From assembly GCA_016783285.1 (NCBI GenBank), contig JADHWW010000028.1, positions 1 to 21,726 of the forward strand: a stretch of 21,726 nt of DNA, given 5' to 3'. Source of the DNA: Anaerolineae bacterium. GTDB lineage: Bacteria; Chloroflexota; Anaerolineae; B4-G1. A program made the position numbers and the translations under genes. How positions within the stretch are numbered: position 1 is the stretch's first letter; each line of letters opens with the position of its first letter. Below are positions 1 to 5,514 of the stretch, piece by piece. Below the pieces are notes generated by a model that was given only the letters and a program-made list of their open reading frames with translations, searched no databases and had not been told where the DNA came from.

Positions 1-79
1 GCTCCAGATCATAGTAGGCTTCGGCGAACTCGGGATCCTTCAGCCGCTCTTGCAAATAGTCCTTAAACAAACGGTTCAT
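1..79 (-). CDS. HigA-like antitoxin, 5' part only (runs off left edge)
   Basis: Reading leftwards from an ATG at 79, the frame stays open to the window edge and gives 26 residues beginning MNRLFKDYLQERLKDPEFAE. This matches the N-terminal pattern of the short helix-turn-helix antitoxins that follow HigB/Gp49-type toxins (K-D-Y-L-x-x-x-L-K-D-P-E-x-A-x-x-Y). The HTH itself would lie outside the window. Another in-frame ATG at 88 is possible; AGGGA about 8 bases upstream favours 79. The gene overlaps the tail of the truncated toxin gene. In this family the antitoxin represses the operon and neutralises a ribosome-dependent mRNA interferase; here the toxin looks broken. Family assignment rests on a short fragment. 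Confidence 0.5.
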   Translation of the reverse strand, partial: MNRLFKDYLQERLKDPEFAEAYYDLE

Positions 80-170
80 CGGCTTCATCCCTGACAGAAA
101 GATCGCTGAGAAACTCATCAATAGGGCTGTGTCCTCGGACATCCGTGTAGTATTCGATAGTCCAGGCCAT
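63..170 (-). pseudogene. Truncated HigB/Gp49-like toxin remnant
   Basis: A 35-codon frame starts at ATG 170 after a GAGGGA ribosome-binding site and begins MAWTIEYYTDVRGHSPIDEF. That is the usual start of HigB/Gp49-like (RelE-superfamily) toxins, which run to roughly 100-115 residues. About 28 residues look authentic; the frame then passes into the antitoxin start region and stops at 63-65, so the catalytic C-terminal part is absent. The promoter and translation signals are intact. The simplest reading is an internal deletion that removed most of the toxin and joined its 5' end to the antitoxin gene. A functional short leader peptide is a less likely alternative. Confidence 0.6.
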
Positions 171-184
171 CGTGTCTCCCTCAA

Positions 185-213
185 AGTATAACACAAAAGT
201 GATGGATTGCCAA
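185..213 (-). promoter_or_regulatory. Sigma-70-type promoter of the toxin-antitoxin remnant
   Basis: Reading on the minus strand, TTGGCA (208-213) is followed by exactly 17 bases and TATACT (185-190). The -10 ends about 15 bases before the toxin ATG at 170, so the leader is very short. It would still transcribe the antitoxin. Confidence 0.7.
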
Positions 214-246
214 AAACTTGCTGTTCCAGAAAAATAATCATCCCGG

Positions 247-409
247 TGTCATTCCTTCACTTCGACAAGCTCAGGACAGGTCTGAGCAGCCTGCCCTGAG
301 CGTAGCCGAAGGGGAACGCAGTGAAGCGAAGAATCTCACGTTACAGTGCCCAAACCGCCTGTCCAAGACGAGATTCTTCGCTTCCGCTGCGCTCTGGTTC
401 AGAATGACA
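247..409. repeat. MITE-like palindromic intergenic repeat
   Basis: A 163-bp unit is bounded by TGTCATTC (247-254) and its inverse GAATGACA (402-409). It contains two nested inverted repeats. One is CTCAGGACAGG against CCTGCCCTGAG, flanked by CTTCGAC and its near-complement. The other is a perfect 15-bp arm GAAGCGAAGAATCTC (323-337) pairing with 370-384, with further imperfect pairing outside. An open frame of 66 codons crosses it but is just the translation of the repeat. No transposase is present, so any mobility would need help in trans. Confidence 0.65.
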
Positions 410-456
410 GGCTTATGACCCGAGGTCTTGGCCCACTTTATTGAAAAAGATACAAT

Positions 457-1587
457 TTACCAACTTGCCAGCACTCTCAGAATCGCCTCCCCATAGGCCT
501 GCCGCTTCCATGGCCCCAGTCCCTCAATGCGGCTCAGGTCATTGAGCGTGCGGGGATTCCGCTCGGCCAGCGCCCACAGGACGGCATTGCCGACGACAAC
601 GTCGGCGTCCACCCCGCGCCCGGCCGCCACCCGCTTGCGCCAGGCACGCAGCGCCTGGAAGCGCGCCACCTCCGCTTCGGAATGGCGCGGGGGTGGTGGA
701 GGGGGCTTGGGTGGGCGGGCATGCACTCCCCGCTTAATCGCCCGCAGGATGCGCCCCCCGTACCGGCGCGCGTGATAGGGCTTCAGGCCGTCCACGTAGG
801 CCAGTTCCTGCGGTGTACGGGGACGGGCCTGGGCCAACGCAAGCAGTATGTGATCGTTGAGCACCTTGAAGAGCGGGCGGTCCCGGCGGCGGGCCTCCTG
901 GTCGCGCCAGGCGTAGAGTTCGCGCAAGATGGCCTGTTCGCGCCCGGTCAGATCGGAGGCCCCTTTAACGCGCCGGAAATCTTCCGGGTTAAAGGTGTGG
1001 GGCACAGGCTCAGAGGCAGCGACCTGGTCGAAAACCTCCCGCGCCTCCTCCTGACGCCCTTTCTGCACCAGCGCGCCGGTCTGGAGCCGGCAGAGAGGCA
1101 ACAGGTAGTGAGTGTCCAGGCAGGCGTAGGCCAGGGCCTCTGGCTCCAGGGGACGCTGGCCCCAATTGTAACGTTGGTAGCGTTTGTTGGTGCGCACGCC
1201 AAAGGTCTCCTGCAATACGTCGCCCAGCCCCACGCGGGGCCAGCCCAGGATGCGCGCCGCCCGCATCGTGTCGAACAGATTGGCGAAACAAAAGTTAAAG
1301 TCCCGCTTGAGGCACATCACGTCGTACTCGGCGGCGTGGAAGACTTTCTGCACACTCACGTCGGCGAAAATGGGAGCCAGCGGGGAGAGGTCGAGGTTAG
1401 CCAGCGGATCCACGATGTAATCGGCGCCGGGGATGGAGAATTGGATCAGGCAGACCCGTTCCTGGTAGGCGTAGAGGGAGTTGGACTCGGTGTCCACGGC
1501 GATGGCGGGCTGGGCGGAGAAGGCCTCCAGCAGCGCCGCCAGTTGTGAAGGGGAGGTGACGACGGTAGGCGGCGGCAGGTGGGTCAT
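457..1587 (-). CDS. rnd: Ribonuclease D with two HRDC domains
   Basis: This 376-residue protein is a 3'-5' exoribonuclease of the DEDDy family; RNase D trims the 3' ends of tRNA precursors and other stable RNAs in the cytoplasm. The exonuclease domain covers about residues 10-180. The acidic set is visible: D32 and E34 in VDTES, D89 in HAAEYD, and Y154 with D158 in YACLDTHY. Two helical HRDC domains follow at about 217-295 and 305-376, separated by a Pro/Arg-rich linker, as in full-length bacterial RNase D. The ATG at 1587 overlaps the mgtE stop as ATGA, so the two genes are probably co-transcribed and translationally coupled. Nothing in the sequence suggests inactivation. The functional link with magnesium transport is unclear beyond divalent-metal dependence of the nuclease. 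Confidence 0.93.
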   Translation of the reverse strand: MTHLPPPTVVTSPSQLAALLEAFSAQPAIAVDTESNSLYAYQERVCLIQFSIPGADYIVDPLANLDLSPLAPIFADVSVQKVFHAAEYDVMCLKRDFNFCFANLFDTMRAARILGWPRVGLGDVLQETFGVRTNKRYQRYNWGQRPLEPEALAYACLDTHYLLPLCRLQTGALVQKGRQEEAREVFDQVAASEPVPHTFNPEDFRRVKGASDLTGREQAILRELYAWRDQEARRRDRPLFKVLNDHILLALAQARPRTPQELAYVDGLKPYHARRYGGRILRAIKRGVHARPPKPPPPPPRHSEAEVARFQALRAWRKRVAAGRGVDADVVVGNAVLWALAERNPRTLNDLSRIEGLGPWKRQAYGEAILRVLASW

Positions 1588-2933
1588 AGCAACATTCCTA
1601 GAACCAGCGTGGCCAGACCCAGGTAGATGAAATAGCCACAGGTGTCGGTGATCGTAGTGACCAGGATGGGCGAACCCAGGGCCGGGTCAATCCGCAGAAC
1701 CTGCATCATCAGGGGCACCAGCGCGCCGGCGATGCCTGCGCCGATCATGTTCAAGAGAGTAGCAATTCCCACGACAGCCCCCAGCATAGGTGTCCCTTTC
1801 CACATCAGCGCGATCAGGGCGACCAAGCCGCCGACGGCGATGCCATTGGCCAGGCCGATGAGCATCTCCCGCCTCAGGGTGCGCAGCCCGTCACGGGGCC
1901 CGAGTTCGCCCAGGGCCAGCCCGCGCACGGTGACGGTGAGCGTCTGGGTGCCGGCGCTGCCGCTGACGCCGGCGACGATGGGAAAGAAAGCGGCCAGGAC
2001 GGCCACGCGGGCGATAGTGCCCTCAAAGAGGCTCAGGATGATGACGGAAGTCAGCGCCGTGCCCAGGTTGAGCACCAGCCAGGGCAGGCGGGTGCGCAGG
2101 GCGGCGGGGATCGGCACGTCCGGGGGCTGCTCCTCCGGCACACCGCCCAACCGGTAGATGTCCTCCGTCGCCTCGTCTTCCAGCACTGCCACCAGGTCGT
2201 CGTGGGTGATGAGACCCAGCAGGCGCCCCGCGTCGTCCACGACGGGCAGGGCCAGCAGGTCGTAGCGGGCCATCAGGCGGGCCGCCTCCTCCTGGTCGGC
2301 GTCGGCCCGCACGCGGATGACGTCGGGGTCCATAATCTCCTCGACGCGGGTCCAGGGGGGGACGACGACCAGTTGCCGCAGGGAGACCACGCCCACCACC
2401 CGGATCTCCTCATCCACGACGAAGAGATAGTAGACGTCCTCCGTTTCCGGCGCGACCGCTCTGAGATAGGCGATGGCCCCCTCAGCCGTCATCTCCTTGT
2501 GGAGCATGACCTTGGCCGAGGTCATCAGGCCGCCGGCGCTCTCGTCGGCGTGGACGAGCAGCGGGCGAACTTGCTCGGGTTCCTCCATCGCAGCCAGGGC
2601 TTCAGCCGCGCGTTCTGGGGAGATGTCGCCCAGGAGGTCGGCCGCTTCGTCCGGCTCCATCTCGTCCAGGATGCGGGCTAGTTGCTCTGCTTCCAGGCGT
2701 GCGGCCACCTCTGCCGCCTCTTCTTCCTCCAACTCCTCCAGGATGTCGGCGGAGTCTTCCAGGTCGAGGCGCGGCAAGAGTTGGTCCTGTTCAGCGGGGG
2801 GCAGTTCACCAAAGAGGTCGGCCTGGTCGGGTGGGCGGAGGGCTTCCACCAGCGCCACGGCCTGGTCCCAGTCCTCTCCGGTCAATGCCTCCCGCACCTG
2901 TGCGAGAACGAGTTCTACATTTACGATATCCAT
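1584..2933 (-). CDS. mgtE: Magnesium transporter MgtE
   Basis: At 449 residues this is a full-length MgtE channel, which lets Mg2+ into the cell and is gated by cytosolic Mg2+. The order of parts is standard: an acidic helical N domain (about 1-130, rich in E/D/L repeats), two CBS domains (about 135-190 and 197-258), then five membrane helices from about 280 to the end. The signature in the pore region reads PIVAGVSGSAGTQTLTVTVR, and a conserved Asp lies in TITDTCGYF of the last helix pair, corresponding to the Mg2+-site Asp of the Thermus protein. It is first in a two-gene unit with rnd, overlapping by ATGA. A sigma-70-type promoter lies just upstream; the leader is too short for a magnesium riboswitch. 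The ribosome-binding site before ATG 2933 is weak (ACAGG). Confidence 0.95.
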   Translation of the reverse strand: MDIVNVELVLAQVREALTGEDWDQAVALVEALRPPDQADLFGELPPAEQDQLLPRLDLEDSADILEELEEEEAAEVAARLEAEQLARILDEMEPDEAADLLGDISPERAAEALAAMEEPEQVRPLLVHADESAGGLMTSAKVMLHKEMTAEGAIAYLRAVAPETEDVYYLFVVDEEIRVVGVVSLRQLVVVPPWTRVEEIMDPDVIRVRADADQEEAARLMARYDLLALPVVDDAGRLLGLITHDDLVAVLEDEATEDIYRLGGVPEEQPPDVPIPAALRTRLPWLVLNLGTALTSVIILSLFEGTIARVAVLAAFFPIVAGVSGSAGTQTLTVTVRGLALGELGPRDGLRTLRREMLIGLANGIAVGGLVALIALMWKGTPMLGAVVGIATLLNMIGAGIAGALVPLMMQVLRIDPALGSPILVTTITDTCGYFIYLGLATLVLGMLL

Positions 2934-2959
2934 GGCCTGTTTCTCATGACAACGGGGCT

Positions 2960-2987
2960 ATTATCCCACGTTGATGGGAGATGTCAA
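2960..2987 (-). promoter_or_regulatory. Sigma-70-type promoter of mgtE-rnd
   Basis: On the minus strand TTGACA (2982-2987) is followed by 16 bases and GATAAT (2960-2965). The -10 overlaps one copy of the octamer TGGGATAA (2961-2968) that recurs throughout the next 500 bases. Confidence 0.7.
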
Positions 2988-2995
2988 TCCGGTGA

Positions 2996-3063
2996 CGCTG
3001 CCTGGCGAATGAATTCGCGGCAACGTCTGCCAAGTCGCCCTGCGGCGACTGGGATAATCGGCG
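2996..3063. repeat. 68-bp direct repeat, copy 1
   Basis: This unit recurs 121 bases downstream with a single mismatch (G3025 versus A3146). It contains the hairpins GCGAAT-GA-ATTCGC and GTCGCC-CTGC-GGCGAC, then ACTGGGATAATCGG. Between the two copies lie further perfect hairpins, AATCGGC-GCAG-GCCGATT and GCGGTT-TC-AACCGC. No open frame of coding character covers it. It looks like a dispersed palindromic intergenic repeat rather than CRISPR. Confidence 0.8.
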
Positions 3064-3116
3064 CAGGCCGATTTTGCAAGCGTTACACGCGGTTTCAACC
3101 GCCGTGCGGCCATTCC

Positions 3117-3184
3117 CGCTGCCTGGCGAATGAATTCGCGGCAACATCTGCCAAGTCGCCCTGCGGCGACTGGGATAATCGGCG
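3117..3184. repeat. 68-bp direct repeat, copy 2
   Basis: It matches copy 1 at 67 of 68 positions and ends just before the acyl-CoA dehydrogenase promoter. The near identity suggests recent duplication or ongoing gene conversion. Confidence 0.8.
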
Positions 3185-3202
3185 GCTGTGGCAAAACGAG
3201 AG

Positions 3203-3231
3203 TTGAAGAAAGTTGGAGGTGGTACTATAAT
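3203..3231 (+). promoter_or_regulatory. Sigma-70-type promoter of the acyl-CoA dehydrogenase unit
   Basis: TTGAAG (3203-3208), a 17-base spacer and a perfect TATAAT (3226-3231). Transcription from here gives a leader of about 250 bases before ATG 3489. The leader carries two TTATCCCAAG hairpin modules and an 18-bp palindrome, so post-initiation control is possible. Confidence 0.65.
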
Positions 3232-3262
3232 ACAGAGCAGTGGAGTGAAATCGTCAGGAGCG

Positions 3263-3297
3263 TTATCCCAAGTTTATCCCAAGTCCAATTTGGGATA
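3263..3297. promoter_or_regulatory. TTATCCCAAG repeat/hairpin module 1
   Basis: TTATCCCAAG occurs at 3263-3272 and again 11 bases on at 3274-3283, followed by the inverse TTGGGATA at 3290-3297. Either left arm can pair with the right arm (8-bp stem), so two mutually exclusive hairpins are possible in the transcript. In DNA it could be a set of operator half-sites. No known regulator is identifiable from the motif. Confidence 0.5.
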
Positions 3298-3349
3298 TTC
3301 AGCCAATGACTTTTGAATATAACCAAAACTCGAAAAAAAAACGCGCCAG

Positions 3350-3367
3350 AACTCCGAATTCGGAGTT
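3350..3367. promoter_or_regulatory. Perfect 18-bp palindrome
   Basis: AACTCCGAATTCGGAGTT is perfectly self-complementary and lies in the leader between the two TTATCCCAAG modules, directly after a run of nine A residues. It could be a dimeric regulator site or part of a dispersed repeat. The partial echo GGGAGTTT follows at 3373-3380. Confidence 0.5.
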
Positions 3368-3412
3368 TCTCTGGGAGTTTGTGGAGGTGAGAACATCCAA
3401 TTAAAGTCGCGT

Positions 3413-3448
3413 TTATCCCAAGTTTATCCCAAGCCAAAACTTGGGATA
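3413..3448. promoter_or_regulatory. TTATCCCAAG repeat/hairpin module 2
   Basis: This repeats module 1, with 150 bases between their starts: TTATCCCAAG at 3413-3422 and 3424-3433, then CTTGGGATA at 3440-3448. TATCCCAAG pairs perfectly over 9 bp with CTTGGGATA across a 6-base loop (CCAAAA). The stem ends 25 bases before the Shine-Dalgarno sequence AAGGAGG (3474-3480), so it could influence translation of the dehydrogenase. Confidence 0.5.
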
Positions 3449-3488
3449 TCCCGTCCAAACCTATCATTATGACAAGGAGGAAACACGA

Positions 3489-4658
3489 ATGGACCTGCAA
3501 CTCGGCGACGAACACCGGATGATACGTGACATGGCGCGGGACTTTGGCCAGAAAGAGATCGCGCCTATCGCCGCCCACTTTGACGAGACGGGCGAGTTCC
3601 CCTACGAGACGATTAAAAAGATGGGCGCTCAGGGCTTTATGGGCATCGCAGTACCGGAGGAGTACGGCGGTGTGGGAATGGACACGCTGGCCTACGTCCT
3701 GGCGCTGGAGGAGATCGCCAAAGCGGACGCCTCCCACGCGGTCGTCATGTCCGTCTGCAACTCCCTCTTCTGCTACGGCATCCTCCGCTACGGCACCGAG
3801 GAGCAGAAGCAGAAGTACCTGCGGGCCGTCGCCAGCGGCAAGGTGGTGGGCGCATACGCCCTGACCGAGCCCCAGTCCGGCTCCGATGCCGCCAATATCC
3901 GAGTCACAGCCATCCTCTCCCCCAACGGCACCCACTATGTCATCAACGGCACAAAGTCGTGGATCAGCAGCGGGCCGGCGGCCAAGTACATCCTGCTCTT
4001 TGCCCAGTCCGACCCCGACGCCAAGCCCCGCCACCGGGGCGTCAGTGCCTTCATCATTGACACCGACGAGCCGGGCTTTGAGCGGGGCAAGACCGAGCCC
4101 AAACTGGGCATCCGCGCCTCTGCCACCTGCGAGATCCACTTTGAGGACTACAAGTGCCCGGTGGAGGCTCGGCTGGGAAAGGAAGGTGAGGGTTTCAAGA
4201 TCTCGATGGCCGTGCTGGACGCGGGCCGCATCGGCATCGCCTCCCAGGCGTTGGGCATCGCCGAGGCCGCTTACGAGGCCTCGGTGGAGTACGCCCGCGA
4301 GCGAGAGGCTTTCGGCAAAAAGATCGGCCAGTTCCAGATGATCCAACAAAAAATCGCCGATATGAAAATGCGCATCGAGGCCAGCCGGCTGCTCATCTAC
4401 CAGGCGGCGCTGGCCAAAGAGGCATCCAAAGAGACGCACAAACGGTACACCCTGGAATCCTGCATGGCCAAGACGTTCGCCTCCGAGACGGCGATGTGGG
4501 TGACGACGCAGGCGATCCAGATCCACGGCGGGATGGGCTACAGCAAGGAACTGCCCATCGAGCGCTACTTCCGCGACGCCAAGGTGACCGAGATTTACGA
4601 GGGCACCAGCGAGATCCAGCGCATGGTGATCGCGCGGTTGGAGACGGGGTTGCGGTGA
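3489..4658 (+). CDS. Acyl-CoA dehydrogenase (short/medium-chain type)
   Basis: This 389-residue flavoenzyme oxidises an acyl-CoA to the 2-enoyl-CoA, passing electrons to electron-transfer flavoprotein. It is of typical family length. Visible signatures are the FAD/substrate motif ALTEPQSGSDAA (124-135), the helical C-terminal domain, the motif QIHGGMGY followed by ELPIERYFRDAK, and the catalytic base E371 in IYEGTSEIQ, the position used by short/medium-chain and butyryl-CoA dehydrogenases. The start at ATG 3489 is fixed by a textbook AAGGAGG 8 bases upstream; the open frame continues 16 codons further with no start signal. It heads a plus-strand gene run ending with methylmalonyl-CoA mutase. 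The exact acyl chain cannot be read from sequence alone. Confidence 0.95.
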   Translation: MDLQLGDEHRMIRDMARDFGQKEIAPIAAHFDETGEFPYETIKKMGAQGFMGIAVPEEYGGVGMDTLAYVLALEEIAKADASHAVVMSVCNSLFCYGILRYGTEEQKQKYLRAVASGKVVGAYALTEPQSGSDAANIRVTAILSPNGTHYVINGTKSWISSGPAAKYILLFAQSDPDAKPRHRGVSAFIIDTDEPGFERGKTEPKLGIRASATCEIHFEDYKCPVEARLGKEGEGFKISMAVLDAGRIGIASQALGIAEAAYEASVEYAREREAFGKKIGQFQMIQQKIADMKMRIEASRLLIYQAALAKEASKETHKRYTLESCMAKTFASETAMWVTTQAIQIHGGMGYSKELPIERYFRDAKVTEIYEGTSEIQRMVIARLETGLR

Positions 4659-4662
4659 GCCA

Positions 4663-4746
4663 ATGAAAGCCCTTTGCTTCTACGAACACGGCGCACTGAA
4701 CATCCTGCGCTACGACGACGTGCCCGACCCAAACACCAAGAGGTGA
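4663..4746 (+). pseudogene. Broken first copy of the medium-chain dehydrogenase
   Basis: Four bases after the acyl-CoA dehydrogenase stop, a 27-codon frame begins MKALCFYEHGALNILRYDDV and ends PDPNTKR. It is clearly the N-terminus of a medium-chain dehydrogenase and parallels the intact gene at 5515, which starts MKALCFYEHGELDVLQYTDV. The first 26 bases of both are identical; beyond about 31 bases the DNA diverges while the protein stays alike. So this is an older paralogue, not a fresh duplication. Everything after residue 24 or so is gone and its place is taken by the cassette at 4750-5500, whose ribosome-binding site overlaps the end of this fragment. Confidence 0.8.
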
Positions 4747-4749
4747 AAG

Positions 4750-5055
4750 ATGAAGGAACTGGAGCCACGAATGTACACTCTCGACGAAATTAGCGAGGAG
4801 GAATTCACGGCGCTGCTGCTCGAGGACACGTGGCCCGAGTGGACACCGTCGGAGCAGTTCGCCCGAGATGAGGAGTGGATCGATGAGCACATGGCCAAGT
4901 TTATCCAACAGTATCCTGATCATTGGCTGGCTGTCTGCAATCAGAAAGTCGTAGCGGCTTCGCCGGATCTGGGAATGGTACAGCAAGCAGCCAGAGAGAT
5001 CGAGGATCATCAAGTCCTCATATTCTTTGTCGAGGGTCGCATCTATGTCTACTAG
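4750..5055 (+). CDS. DUF5678-like small protein
   Basis: This is a 101-residue soluble acidic protein. The N-terminal half (1-50) is Glu/Asp-rich and probably helical or disordered. The C-terminal half resembles DUF5678: FIQQYPDHWLAVCNQKVVAA is followed by a helix (DLGMVQQAAREIEDH) and a strand ending VEGRIYVY, a compact beta-alpha-beta pattern. The ribosome-binding site is AGAGGTG, 5 bases before ATG 4750; M8 is an alternative start. Its last 11 bases overlap the next gene, an aspartic-protease-like protein, so the pair is probably made together. No biochemical role is known to me for this family. An adaptor, inhibitor or substrate-recognition partner of the protease is a guess from the coupling. 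Confidence 0.65.
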   Translation: MKELEPRMYTLDEISEEEFTALLLEDTWPEWTPSEQFARDEEWIDEHMAKFIQQYPDHWLAVCNQKVVAASPDLGMVQQAAREIEDHQVLIFFVEGRIYVY

Positions 5056-5500
5056 AATCCACCTGGCTATCTCGAAAAAGCCTGCTCGCGACGATCCATC
5101 CGTCATTGTTACCCGCCTGTTTACCTGGGCTTTGTTTCGCACCTTTGAGGGGATAGCCGAACCCTACCGGGCCATTGTGGACACCGGTGCGCCAACCTCG
5201 TTGATCCCTTACAAGATTTGGCGCCACTGTCCGGTGCTGACGTTGAAGGACATCGTCATCCAGGGAATTGCCGACTGCGAAGAGTGTGACCTGCCGGTCA
5301 TTGAGGGCGTGATTAAATGCACATTGAGCGACGGATACACAATGCTGCCTGAACTGGTCATCCGCGCTCATCTGGCATCGGAAGGAAGCGATGTCCCGTT
5401 GCTGCTTGGTTTCGACGCTATGCTGGAACGAATGTCGCTTTATTGCGCCGTTTGGGACAATGAAGCCTACCTGGAACTGCCTGGCAACACCAATAAATGA
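5045..5500 (+). CDS. Retropepsin-like aspartyl protease homologue
   Basis: The 151-residue protein has a single-lobe retroviral-type aspartic protease fold signature. AIVDTGAPTSLIP carries the catalytic D46 in D-T-G, and the second hallmark hydrophobic-Gly segment is LLLGFDAML (119-127). Active enzymes of this type form homodimers, each chain giving one Asp. There is no signal peptide or membrane segment, so it should be cytoplasmic. I start it at ATG 5045, which overlaps the upstream gene by 11 bases; GAGGG lies about 9 bases upstream. A cluster of Cys (C62, C79, C82) is notable. The gene sits with its DUF5678-like partner between a broken and an intact dehydrogenase copy, suggesting insertion as a unit. 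Substrate unknown. Confidence 0.75.
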   Translation: MSTRIHLAISKKPARDDPSVIVTRLFTWALFRTFEGIAEPYRAIVDTGAPTSLIPYKIWRHCPVLTLKDIVIQGIADCEECDLPVIEGVIKCTLSDGYTMLPELVIRAHLASEGSDVPLLLGFDAMLERMSLYCAVWDNEAYLELPGNTNK

Positions 5501-5514
5501 TATGGAGTGATAAA

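Noticed and set aside
218..418. Small 66-codon plus-strand gene
   Set aside because: It is the translation of a palindromic intergenic repeat and has no ribosome-binding site.
682..1548. Long plus-strand open frame of 288 codons
   Set aside because: It is antisense to the exonuclease and HRDC parts of RNase D, which has clear motifs; the plus-strand translation has no recognisable domain and is a by-product of high GC.
2934..2959. Magnesium riboswitch before mgtE
   Set aside because: The promoter is so close to the start that the leader is only a few dozen bases, too short for an M-box or mgtA-type leader.
2996..3184. CRISPR array
   Set aside because: There are only two copies of a 68-bp unit with internal hairpins and a 53-base gap, and no cas genes.
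2961..3448. Replication origin with DnaA boxes
   Set aside because: TTATCCCAA resembles TTATCCACA but differs at two key positions in every copy, and no dnaA, dnaN or similar gene is nearby.
3225..4526. Minus-strand open frame of 433 codons
   Set aside because: It lies opposite the acyl-CoA dehydrogenase and its leader. The dehydrogenase has a perfect ribosome-binding site and catalytic motifs, while this frame has low-complexity Gly/Val/Leu content.
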